Source: Aaosphaeria pasadenensis (lineage: Eukaryota > Ascomycota > Dothideomycetes > Pleosporales). From it: DNA of 64,000 nucleotides. The translations under genes and the position numbers were made by a program. Shown in pieces: positions 1 to 10,431 of this stretch (its first letter is position 1; every line of letters begins with the position of its first letter). The stretch spans positions 558,001-622,000 of the forward strand of contig JAKLMB010000008.1 in the NCBI GenBank assembly GCA_022813625.1, written 5' to 3'. The notes under the pieces are model-generated. The model was not told the origin of the DNA, did no database searches, and saw only the letters and a program-made list of their open reading frames with translations.

Positions 1-603
1 AGGACCCAGGGAGATGGCCATGGAGTGCATCAACCCCAGCTGACCCGCTTTACTCGATGCGTACCCCTCCTGGTTGGGATCCGACTGGTGGGCGCGGAAT
101 GAACCGATGTGTATGATGCATGGCCCGGCGTTAGGCGAGGTATGTGCTCCGGTGTTGCCATCCTCTGCCCGGGACTTCATATACGGGATGCAGGCCTGGC
201 TCATCGCGAATGGCGCCGTCAGGTTCGTCTCGATGTATGCTTGCCACTCTTTAAATGTCGACGGGTCCTCCATGGTCTTGCCGTCGCTCCATTGGGGACT
301 CGCGATTCCACCATTGTTGATTAGAACGTCGATCTTTTGGTTGAAGAACTTCGCGGCTGTGGCGACTTTGGATCGGATGTCTTCCACGTCGCGTAGATTG
401 CACACGGCCGAGTCGACCTTTCCTTCTCGGTGGTATTGGGAAAGGTGAGTTGTCGTGGTGTACTTGAGCTCATCTTCGTCAATGTCGAAGATGTAGACCC
501 TGTGTCCGGCTTCCAGCAGGTAGCGACACAGTGCGCGTCCGATCCCACGCGCACCACCTGACACGACGATATTCCTCGATATTTGATTGTTTCCAGATAC
601 CAT
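1..603 (-). CDS. Short-chain dehydrogenase/reductase (SDR), 3' end cut by window
   Basis: Classical SDR: an NAD(P)-dependent oxidoreductase with a Rossmann fold; substrate unknown. The ATG is at 603 and the frame stays open to base 1, giving 201 residues with no intron. Visible in order: the nucleotide-binding glycine motif SGGARGIG (about residues 15-22), the acidic strand-2 end YIFDID, the NNGG variant of the NNAG motif (about 97-100), a Ser in HIGS, and the catalytic YASSK (Y-x-x-x-K) close to the window edge. The C-terminal 50-70 residues expected for this family lie outside the window. The family is certain; the specific reaction cannot be told. It is probably cytosolic because no signal peptide is seen. 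Confidence 0.9.
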   Translation of the reverse strand, partial: MVSGNNQISRNIVVSGGARGIGRALCRYLLEAGHRVYIFDIDEDELKYTTTTHLSQYHREGKVDSAVCNLRDVEDIRSKVATAAKFFNQKIDVLINNGGIASPQWSDGKTMEDPSTFKEWQAYIETNLTAPFAMSQACIPYMKSRAEDGNTGAHTSPNAGPCIIHIGSFRAHQSDPNQEGYASSKAGQLGLMHSMAISLGP

Positions 604-1071
604 ATCCCGTTTTGCGTATGGTTTGTTTAAGATGGAGTGTCCCTTGAACACGATTGCTGCTGATAAGGAGATACATGTCTGCAATTAGACTGCATAGTGC
701 AACGTCGATCTGACGTCACATTTCGTCACGGAATCGATATCGATATTTCGACTTCAATTCGATCGCATGAGGCATGCAAGCCGTTATCTCAGGAAAAGTC
801 ATGCAAATCGCTTGTGTGGTTGTGCGAAATGATCTTCTCCTCCCGGTCGACTATGCACCTATGAACCAGGCACTCCACCAATGAACCCACAAATCAATCT
901 GCTATCATGACAATTAGCACATAAGCACTTCTAAACCGTTCCAGATCCAAGGGATTATATAGCTTTGCTTTGTTGCTTGATACATATGGTATTAATATTG
1001 TTGTACTGTATAGATTTACATCTTTGGATATCTTGATCGCAACGCCCTCTATTCCCCATCTCTACACCCGC
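604..1071. other. Intergenic, SDR promoter side
   Basis: It lies upstream of the SDR gene and downstream of the next gene, which is also on the minus strand. Moderately AT-rich, with no convincing ORF or RNA gene. Confidence 0.6.
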
Positions 1072-1845
1072 TCAAACCACAAACATAGCCAACGCAGCAC
1101 CGAAGCCCGCAAGCGCAGGAGCCATCGTCCTCAAAGGGACCGCAGCCCCCGTCTCAGACGTTGTCGCGGTTCCCGTTCCAGAGCTACCACTCTGCGCAGC
1201 GCTCGCAGCGGTCGAGCTTCCCGTTCCCGTGGGCGTAGTGTTCGACCCCGTAGACTGCGCACTGGAAGGCGTAACACTCGCGCCCGTCGTCGCAACAGCG
1301 CTCAACTTCTCCTCGCCGGCCGTGATGATCACCTCGTAGGTGCCGATCTCCGACTGTGCGAGGGTGAAGACGTCGCGGGCGAGGCTGGCCGGGAGCTCCG
1401 TGCCCGAAGTGCACCAGGCGGGCAGGGTGTACGAATCGGTGGTCCTCTCTGCCTGCTGCGTGAAGTCAGCGCAGGCCATGGCGTGCGCGAGGACGCCGGC
1501 GAACGAGTACGAGCATGAGGCTCCTGCGCGGGCGCGCGGCGCCTTGCTGCATTGCGCGCTGTAGGTGTAGTCGCCTGACGTTTCGGGGTCGGTCAGGGTG
1601 GTTTGCGTCGCCCAGAAGGTGGGTGCGACGGTGACGGTGGCCATGGGCTCCGAGGCGTTGTAGGGTTCATTGTAGGCGAGGGCGAGGGTTACGGCCTCTT
1701 TGTTCGCGCCGACGACGGATCCGCGGAAGGTGACTGAGTCGTCGTCCATGCCGTTTGGCATCCATATTGAGGTGGTGAGCTTTGCGAATGCGGTATTGGT
1801 GTTGGAGAGGGCGGAGAGGAGTATTATGGAGGTGATGGCGATCAT
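1072..1845 (-). CDS. Predicted GPI-anchored cell-surface glycoprotein
   Basis: A single exon of 257 residues with ATG at 1845. The N-terminus is a signal peptide (hydrophobic core ITSIILLSAL, likely cut after AFA near residue 20). The middle (about 25-185) has several Cys and resembles the secreted domain of small fungal wall proteins. From about 185 the chain is Ser/Thr/Gly/Ala-rich, as in O-glycosylated stalks, and it ends in a hydrophobic tail (APALAGFGAALAMFVV) typical of GPI attachment. The likely place of action is the plasma membrane or cell wall. Architecture is clear; no enzymatic domain is recognised, so function is unknown. The 182-codon plus-strand frame opposite (970-1518) is Arg/Ser-rich and treated as a shadow. 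Confidence 0.85.
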   Translation of the reverse strand: MIAITSIILLSALSNTNTAFAKLTTSIWMPNGMDDDSVTFRGSVVGANKEAVTLALAYNEPYNASEPMATVTVAPTFWATQTTLTDPETSGDYTYSAQCSKAPRARAGASCSYSFAGVLAHAMACADFTQQAERTTDSYTLPAWCTSGTELPASLARDVFTLAQSEIGTYEVIITAGEEKLSAVATTGASVTPSSAQSTGSNTTPTGTGSSTAASAAQSGSSGTGTATTSETGAAVPLRTMAPALAGFGAALAMFVV

Positions 1846-2802
1846 TTTGACTATTTTAGAAAGGAGTGGACTGTATCAAAGCGATAACGGTATTATGTGA
1901 AACAGATTTGATTTTGAAGTAATTAACGAATGACTTTCCGATATGGGCGCGCACACAAGAGAACGACAAAAAGGAAGACGAGCGGCGATCAGGTCCATCT
2001 TATTAACATATGAAAAACTAGGCAGCCTACACGAACATCCAATGACAACAGCAGACGACCCAGAAGGATGAACGAACAAGCTATGTGCAAGGAAGAAAAA
2101 GGCATGCATAGCACATGGAAAAGGCTTCATGCATCTAGCGGCCCCTGAAACGGTGCATGGCAATTCGAGACTGTCAGGCGCGCCGTCTGGGATTGGCCGC
2201 TTTCCCGTCTCGTGGGTTCCTTCGCGATGTTCTTCTGGGACTCTTCGATATTAGCTCGCGTAAAACCCCTTTTGGACCAATCCTCTCACCGGAGTTGTCG
2301 TTTTAGATTGGATGGCAGCCTTGGAGCCGCATGGTTGATTACCTTCTTAGGCTAAGCTGCGCAACGGCGATAACGTCGAGTGCAACGTCTGCTCACTCCA
2401 AATTCTGCATACTGCGACTACGCACGTAAGTCCATCCCCTTTACCAAATCATCTATGCTTTCAACGAAGACGGTAAAACACCTTCAACATTGCTGTCGAT
2501 GGCTTGCAACACCATCCCGCACGATCCCGGCACAACAGAGTGCAGACACGTCGGGATGGCCGCATGCTCGTATTCTCCATGTCCACAACTGTACAAGTAC
2601 AAGTACATATCTCGCGAGGCCTTGTGACTGTTAACCGACTACAGCATATTATTTGAATAACTACTTCAAGTATAGGAAGCTAGGACGGTCCAGCACGCCA
2701 ATCCTCTGTACTAAAACGCTTGCATGCTCTTACAACCAACACAAAAAGCCGCTGCAAAATGCTTCATACGACAACGTCATCATCATCACAACCACCGTGA
2801 AA
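1846..2802. other. Intergenic
   Basis: Upstream region of the GPI-protein gene and 3' flank of the oligopeptide transporter. A short GTACAAGTACAAGTACAT stretch lies near 2590-2610. No gene recognised. Confidence 0.6.
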
Positions 2803-5663
2803 TTACAATCCGAACTTCTCGCCCTTCGCAATCGACATATATGTACATCCCTTCGCGTCGCAAGTATTCTGTGCCGGTGAAAAGAACAAATTAGCACACA
2901 TCCCCATCGAGAATCAAAGCAAGGAATGAGATGCAACTTACAGAATTAACCGTCGTGCCCCACCAGGAGAACTTCGCCGCGGCGCCGGTATAGAAGATGG
3001 CGAAGAAGATGACGATGCCGCAGATGGCGACGGAGCAGTCGAGCGCGGAGCTGAGGATGAAGTTGTACCTGGTCCACCACTCGCGCTGGCGGCGCTTGAC
3101 CCACAGGCCGGCGACGAGGCCGACGATGGCCCAGCTGGCGTAGTTCATGCCGGACGCCGGGGGGATGTAGTTCAGGCCGCCGAGGAAGACGGGGATGTGG
3201 ACTTTGCTGAGCCAGCGGGACCCGGGGAAGAACCTCCTGCGCGCGAAGTAGACAATGACGGGGAGGACGGCGCCCACGAGGAAGAACCAGAGGAGGGGTT
3301 GGTACAGGGCGCCGCTGGCGAAGAAGCGGCGGGGTCCGACGGCGCCCCAGATTAGACTCGTGTTGAAGTGCGTCTGCGAGAAGGGGCACGTAAAGCCGTT
3401 GGGGGCTTTCTTCGTGCAGATGTTGGGGATGTGGTTTAGGGCCCAGTTTACGACGGCTACTTGGCTGAGGGTTCCGAAGAGGATGCCGACGGCCTGGGCG
3501 ATGAAGAGCTTCCTCGGTGGGATCTGGGGATCGTCAGACTTGGGATTTGAAGAAGACGGAAAAGGACCTTAGTTCACGGTGGATGATGCGATGGATGTTC
3601 AGAATTAACTTACGCCGCAGTAGATTCCCAGCTTCAGATCTTGCGCAAATGCAAGGCCCTTGATCGACGAAATGTAGCCGAGGTCAAAGAACCAGATGTT
3701 CGCCAGAACCTTGCCCTCCCACAAGAAACCTGCAATGATACGGCACAGGATCTCGGTCTGGATCTTGATGTTGGCCGTGGCGTATACCCAAGCAAGCTAC
3801 CACAATATCAGCAAGCGAAACCCACAAACGATCATCAAGACGATCGACCAAGGAGATGACCTACGGGAAGAAAGAAGATGAAAGAGATGAAGAAAGCGAA
3901 AATAGCGCCATACCAGCGCAACTGAACGGGATAATACTCGCAGGCGAAGATGCCCAGAGCCATCGCAACAAGCCCGGCGGCAGAGTACCACCACGTCGGA
4001 GTGCCGGCGTAGTTTGGTTGAGGGTTTCGCAGAGCAACCTTGTTGAATCTCTTCAGCCATGGAATGCCGGTCCACGACGCAGCTACGATGTTCATGATGA
4101 CTTTGCGCTTCTCAAGGAAGAGCCACACGAAGATCGAAGTAAGCGTTGCAAAGCACAGACCGAAGGTGTTCAATGCGTACACGACCGGTAGGTACGGCTG
4201 TAGATGTTGTCAGTAACCTATATGGTCGGGATTCTTTCGAACAGTGTCTACGTACCTCCGAGTAATGTTCATACTTGGTAACGTTGAAAGCGAACCCATC
4301 GGATTTATCGATGACCTTGGAAACATTATATGCTTTCCCAGTGTTGTCGAAGATCTTGTTGCTCTGGAAGGGCAAGAATGCCGACTTCCAGGTGTTGGTG
4401 TAGTAGATTGCGGGAGACACGATCCAGATCCAGAAGACCAGAGAAGCCAGCACATTCAGAATTGTCCAAGTTGGTACAACGAGGGGCGAACCGATGTAGG
4501 ATATTTGGGCCCCTGTGTTAGAGTCAGTGGCAGGCACGCGGCAAGATACGTCTGTGAGATCTTACAATCGAATGTTACAGGGAGGAGGCCCATGCCGCTG
4601 CTCATGCCGAACACCTGGTTGACGACGACATTGTTTGGCGCAGCCCAGCAGATGAACGCGAAGGAGCTCAGAGCTGGGAAGATGAAGTCGGGGAACCAAT
4701 ACCAGACGAAAGAAATACAGAACGCAATGATGAAGAATCGATAACGCGACATGGTCCATTTGGTTCTGGTAGGTATTAGCATCGGTGCAGGCTTCTCAGG
4801 ACAAGATCACTGAGCGAGACAAAGCTCCTCGCGGGAAAGATCATGCCACTCACTCTTTCGTGCTGTCGTTGTCACGAGCATGCAAAGCATAGTTGAGGGC
4901 TGTGTCACTCAATACACCAGGCCATACGAATCCCGGGGGATCGATGACAAGAGCGCGGAAAATGCCCGACAACGCGAACCCAAAGATTGTTGTAGCGAAT
5001 GTGATTGCGAGCTCGAATCCCCATCCTGCCTTGACCCCAAAGAAGAATCGCTGTTCGGTCAGGACGTCTGCGCTCAACCTAGTCAGGAAGCTGAGATTAG
5101 CTAGAATGTAGATAAGGATGTTCTCCTGGAAGCAAAAGTCAGCGTGGGTCCGTTCTTCGCAGTTTCTTCATCATTTACCTTGGCGTTGAAAGGACCTGGG
5201 TTGAGAGAGATGCGAGATCCAAAGCAGTTGAATCCAACGTCTGGCAAGGTATGCTCCCACAGCTTGCCCAGCGGGAAGGCAAGGAACTGGACAGCCGATT
5301 GAGAGAGGGTAACGGACGGCAATCGAAATGTATACAGGGTATTGAGACCGCTACCAAGGAGACAAAAACCGATGCCAATAACCCACATACGGATTGTCAG
5401 ACAAGGGAGGTTCGGGTCATCATCCTTGATGCCTATGCCTGCAGCAAAGAGGATCTCCTTGCTCGGCGCGCTGGATTCATCTGACGAAGGTTCAGTCTTG
5501 GGAACGAAAAGAATTTTCACTGAGATCGCAGATGCATACCTGACATTCGTCGCCGCTTCGGAACAGTCTCGTGGTCCTGAGAACTTGATCCATCGCTCAA
5601 TGGGTCAGCACGGATCGATTCCTGTGCGTCCCATTTCTCGGCATTGGCAGTAGGAGCTGCCAT
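2803..5663 (-). CDS. Oligopeptide transporter, OPT family
   Basis: Proton-coupled importer of small peptides or modified peptides at the plasma membrane or vacuole. Nine exons: 5540-5663, 5179-5480, 4854-5125, 4566-4765, 4256-4512, 3865-4197, 3614-3796, 2942-3523, 2803-2868. They total 2319 nt and encode 772 residues, the usual OPT size. All eight introns are 53-90 bp with GT...AG ends and compatible phases. OPT signatures include NPGPFNAKE (TM1 loop), FDWAQISYIGSPL, NGFTCPFSQTHFNTSLIWG, and the C-terminal NYIPPASGMNYASWAIVG followed by WWTRYNFILSSALD. The first about 60 residues are polar and cytosolic. The start ATG at 5663 is the only in-frame Met ahead of the conserved part. Substrate is not predictable; glutathione, peptide or siderophore-peptide uptake are all known in this family. 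Confidence 0.93.
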
Positions 5664-8278
5664 TGGCAATTGATGTTTAGATGAAAGATCTAATCAAACA
5701 GTGGCAACTGCTGAAGACAAGCCATCAGATAAGATGGACATTCACATCTAGATAAATACCATTTTTGATTATCACGAACGACGCCACAAACATGTGGCTG
5801 CCGGATTTTCCGGCTGGTGTTGTCGCCCCACATAAGGACTACGCAAATGGGAATACGACGAAGCCCAAAACTCAGCTAAAGTGGGTGAACACCGGTACAT
5901 CGGCAATAATTACGGCGGTATTGACTTCCCTATACAGCTCAGAACAGTGGTCTTCAGTTTCGAGAATGAAGACATAGAATCATTGGCTTGTCTCAAGATG
6001 ACCCAGATTCTCCCAGAAAAGTGCAATTACTCTTTTCATGGAGATCTAATCGAACTCGGTTGCTCAGAAATGGGACTGCCACAATGCCAACCAAGCTCAT
6101 ATGGCGAATAGCTAAGCTTCGGCGAGACTAAATTATCCGCATTAGATGGTAGGCCCCTACTTCTATCGGATCCAAATCAACGACGTTGAGTCTGTGAGCT
6201 TGAGTAGTGTTCGTTGTCACCATCCGGTGTTCCGTTCTGGCGACGCCGTGAGCGTTTTACAGACACATGAACGACCCAGTCGACTGCTGTAAAGGTAATA
6301 GAAGCGCACCTGGCTCGGACAATGTATGCCGATATCGTATCTGTTTGCACCAAGAACACGAGAATTTGCAATTCTCATCACATTGTCCACGTATGAAATT
6401 CGGCTCACTCGATAGGTAAACACTGCCAATTGACTTCTTTCCCTACTTACACGATTTACAATCACTTCCTAGCCGCCGTGTGCATCGCGGTAATAGTTCC
6501 TCGACTCTTTCGAAAGACAAGCTTTTCCATAGTCAGGCTTATGTGTCGCCGAGTACGATCCTGGTCGGCGCCGAGACTGAAGCGAGGTAGGGAAAGGCTT
6601 AATCACGATCAGATATGATCCGCTTTCACCAGCCATGGGCCCGATTACTTTCACCAGAGAACAGGCTGAGGCGGGGGAAAGCAAGAGTTCCTAGAGCTAG
6701 AGAGCAGGTGTGGCGTGCAGACCTTTCGTTTCCGCTGATTCGTGAGGTCGTGCGGCAATGACCTGGACCGACTCATAGGTAGCATGCGAGCATGGACGGA
6801 GTATAATTCCAGGCGATCGGATACCTCGGCCTCTTAGTTCGGGTACAAGGCATGTTCGAGATGCAAGAATATTTCGACGGAAGCAAAAATCAGATAATAT
6901 CAATTCGTTTGATGGTACGATTGAAGGAAATAAAAATGGGGCGTTCGCACGCTCTTGCAGTGCTAATACTGTTCCATCTGATACAGATTACAACACCATT
7001 ATCCGGAGTGCGCGAGTTCAGTCGATATATTCCACCAATACGAAAATGAGAAGGAGTGACGCATGCAAGGCAACCATTTCGTGGAATGATTGTGTCCAGT
7101 CTCCAATGACTATGGAGCGCATGTCGTCCAATAGACAATCTCATACTTATATATAACGCTCAATACTTCATGTATGAAGGGCATATACATACAACCTGCA
7201 TTGGGAAAAAGGTGTAAAAGGCGCATGAGCCACAGGGTTTGCACGCCGCTCGCCGCAATCGGCCCGTACGATTTGTGGCGTCGAAATCTTCAGATCACTC
7301 AGCTAGCGACAACGCTTGTAAAGGAACACCACAGCCTTTCGCGCCGAATAGGTACAAGGGGTCGACGGTGCGGGTTGCTCACGTCTGTGCAGTTTTTCAT
7401 AGACATTCTGTCGGTAATAGTCGGTCCTGTCGTGGGCCTGGGAGCAAAGTCTTTCACTGGAGGCGTTTGCAGCCTCGCTAAGCAGTCCTCGGCAGCAGCT
7501 CCTCATTGTCTCCCTAGGCTTTGTAAAAGCAGTAGATAATATTAGAATCCACCTTCCCCCCTTGGTTGGTTACCTAGGGCCCTGTTCCCGAAGGTACCAA
7601 GTTCAAATGAGACTTCTTAGTTCGCTGGATTCCCAGGGAATGGTTGTTCCGGTCCCGCATTATTTGTGTCTTTGCATCTTTCAACTGCTTTCTACAGCCT
7701 CGCCATCATTCCCAGGAATAGCTTGCACGAGAACCAGTAAGACCTTTGTACTATGCTATGGTATACAAGAGTCTGTCGAGTTTCAGAGCGAAGAGGCTAC
7801 GTGCAATTGGATCGCACTGACTAGAACGTTCTGTTTAAACTGCAAGAATGCCAGCGAATCACCCCCTGCTGATTAGAACATTTGAAAATAGATACATGTT
7901 ACTTCTTACAGTAGGTACCAGTCATCGGAGGTCGCCGCTCCTCTGGCTATGAAGCCTTTGAAATCACCCTTCCAGCCACGAGCCACGAACTTTGGTATTG
8001 CACTTTGTATTTCCCATATACAGATATCTTTGTTACCCCTGGTAAGCCTGTCTTCAACATCGGTTTTCGGCAGTACATGCACAGAAAGCCTGCTTTCGCA
8101 ATAGTTCATCATAGCTTGCCACTGAGGGCATTGGGGTGAACCCCAATTCTTTGGAGAAAGTACACATCAAAAGTCGGATATGTGAAAAGCGCCTTCGGTA
8201 TGTATACATTATTCATTAAAGTGGTATAAACATATGAACAGCCGTCATCATCATCATCGTCGTCGACGTCGACATTAT
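5664..8278. other. Intergenic, 2.6 kb, no gene recognised
   Basis: Contains the promoter of the transporter and the 3' flank of the laccase. Several 60-120 codon frames exist but none shows a family motif or a plausible splice chain. A short ATC/GTC trinucleotide tract (about 8243-8273) sits just past the laccase stop. Confidence 0.5.
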
Positions 8279-10431
8279 CTAAAGACCGGAGTCTCCAAGC
8301 TCAAATCCATTCGGATAAAACTCAGTCTGGAAGTCCTTCCACGACGCACATTGATCCTCAAAGATCTCCGTGTGCTTCAGTATCCCCGGGATCTCGTCGA
8401 CCCTTTCGAGGAACTGCAGTCCAAAGCCTGCGGAGACGTGGAAGGGGATGTGACAGTGCATGAGCCACGCTCCAGGATTGTCGGACTCAAAGGCGAGGAC
8501 CAGGTAGCCTCTTGCGGGGAGAGTGGCCGTGTCGCGACGGACGGGATTGTCCATCTTTAAACGCGAAATGTCTCCTGTCCAGTTCGCGTTCGCGGCGTGG
8601 TCGAGAACGAAGAAGTCGTGGCCGTGCAAGTGGATGGGATGCGGCAGGGGTGGAGTCGTGCTGTCTTGTTGGATGACCCAGTATTGCCACTGTTGGTGTC
8701 ATGTTAGTGCTAGCAATGACAATAGATAATATAGCTTACCTCATTCTTATCTCCAACAGTGAAGAGGTTTTCTTTTGTGTTGAAGGTATCGTTGCCGTCG
8801 ATGACGTTCTTCAATGTGGGCCTCGTGAAGTCGACTAAGATGGGTTCGCCATTAATGAGCCATTGCACGAGATTGGTGCCCGCAGCAGTAGTCGTAAAAC
8901 CGGTGTTGAGTTCCTTTGGCACTTTCCGGGGCACGGTGTTCTTGTGATATGGTACGATGCCCTCTTCATCATAACAGCCACCTGGTAACGTGACTGCAGA
9001 GGCATTAGACTGGTGCTTGGCACCCTCGTAGTGAAAGATGCTCCTAATGTTGGCTGCATTCGTGTTCCTGGAAGAGCAAGTCAACGCCTGTTAAAGTGGC
9101 CATTGTCGCCTTCCTCGAATGGGGTTTATTAGGCAGGAGGATGTAGGTACTTACGGGCCGTCGCATCTGTTTCCGCCAACACCAACATAGAGCCAGTAGT
9201 CATTGACCGGCTGGCTTGCATCTATGATGACATCATAACGCTGACCTGTTCATTGCCATTATGTTAGCTAACGGCTCGGACGTATAGCATTCGAAATGTT
9301 GCAAATTTGAGCTGCGAATACTGACCGACGGAAAGCGATAGAGTGGACGCAGTAAATGGCTCAATTGGGACGAAATCAGCAGCAATGACAGTGAATTCGT
9401 GTCCCTGCAAGCCGACATGAATCCAGTTGTTGATGCCTGTATTTACCAGGCGCAACAAATGCTTCTTTCCAGGCTGCAGATTCGTGACCGCATAGCTACC
9501 ACCTGACCCCGAGGTCATGGTTCCATTAACTAGGACGTTGTCGGCGATCGGAGGTCCGGTAGCATGGAGAGCGGCAGCATTGACCGTGAATCTGCGACCT
9601 TTGTTAGCGAGTCATTCGGATTCATTAAGCGCGTTTACATACATCGGAGTGTGGAACCAGTCAGTGAAAGGAAGCAATCCAAGGTCTATGTCGTAATTTG
9701 CAGTTGCCGGGCCATGGATGACGATGCCTCCAACGATTCCGTCGCCGTATTGAACGCTGTAATGCGAATGATACCAGGAAGAGCCATATTGTATTGCCTG
9801 GAACTCGTAGGTCCGGGTCTCGCCCGGCGCAATAGGACATTCGGTGATTCCACCGACACCATCCATCTCGTTTGTGCCTACTTGGCGGAAGCCATGCCAA
9901 TGTATGCCAGTGCCGTTCAATTCCAATGAATTCTTCACATTGACCTTGATGTAGTCGCCCCAATCGGCTTCGATCGTCTGGATAATGTTATTCAAGTTCA
10001 ATACGTTCTGACCTCGGCAATGACTTACTGGTCCAGGATATTGCCCATTGATTACAAGCATGAGTCTCTCAACACCATCGGGTGCCATAGTGGTGTTTGT
10101 AATTTCGAAATCGTACTACATGATACCGGTCAGCCACAAACAGTACAAATGCTTCAGAATCATTACTGCATACCGTCACCGTCTTGCCTGTGTTTGGCCA
10201 TTGCCTATGGAAGTCCGTATCAATGCTGGTTCCATCCACCCAGCATCCTCTTGACTTCGGTCCATTCGTACAGCCAGTTGGATATCCCTGAGGTTTCCTC
10301 GAGCTCAACCCTCTGCTCTTCCATGGCACATCTGGTGTACGGGGTAAAATTGGGCCAGAAGGCACAGCTGCAGCAAATACAAAAGAGTGAAGAATGGTCA
10401 AAACCACACAGGCCTTAGCAATGAATGCCAT
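8279..10431 (-). CDS. Secreted multicopper oxidase, ascomycete laccase type
   Basis: Oxidises phenols and similar donors and reduces O2 to water; extracellular. Seven exons: 10174-10431, 10029-10115, 9643-9977, 9326-9591, 9155-9245, 8740-9067, 8279-8689. They total 1776 nt and encode 591 residues; the six introns are 50-87 bp. A signal peptide (ACVVLTILHSFVFAAAV) is followed by the asco-laccase start SRGCWVDG. All four copper motifs are present: HWHG (about 141-144), HSH (185-187), HPIHLHGH (472-479) and HCHIPFH (533-539). The type-1 axial position, five residues after the last His, is Phe (about 544). The chain ends in DSGL, the C-terminal plug typical of asco-laccases. Possible roles are pigment or melanin formation, phenolic detoxification or lignin attack; context does not decide. 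Confidence 0.95.

Noticed and set aside
970..1518. 182-codon plus-strand frame rich in Arg and Ser
   Set aside because: Antisense of the Ser/Thr/Ala-rich tail of the GPI-anchored protein.
7906..8112. 68-codon minus frame starting with two Met codons
   Set aside because: Reads like protein in part (WKGDFKGFIARG) but has no recognisable family and lies in the laccase 3' flank; too little to call.
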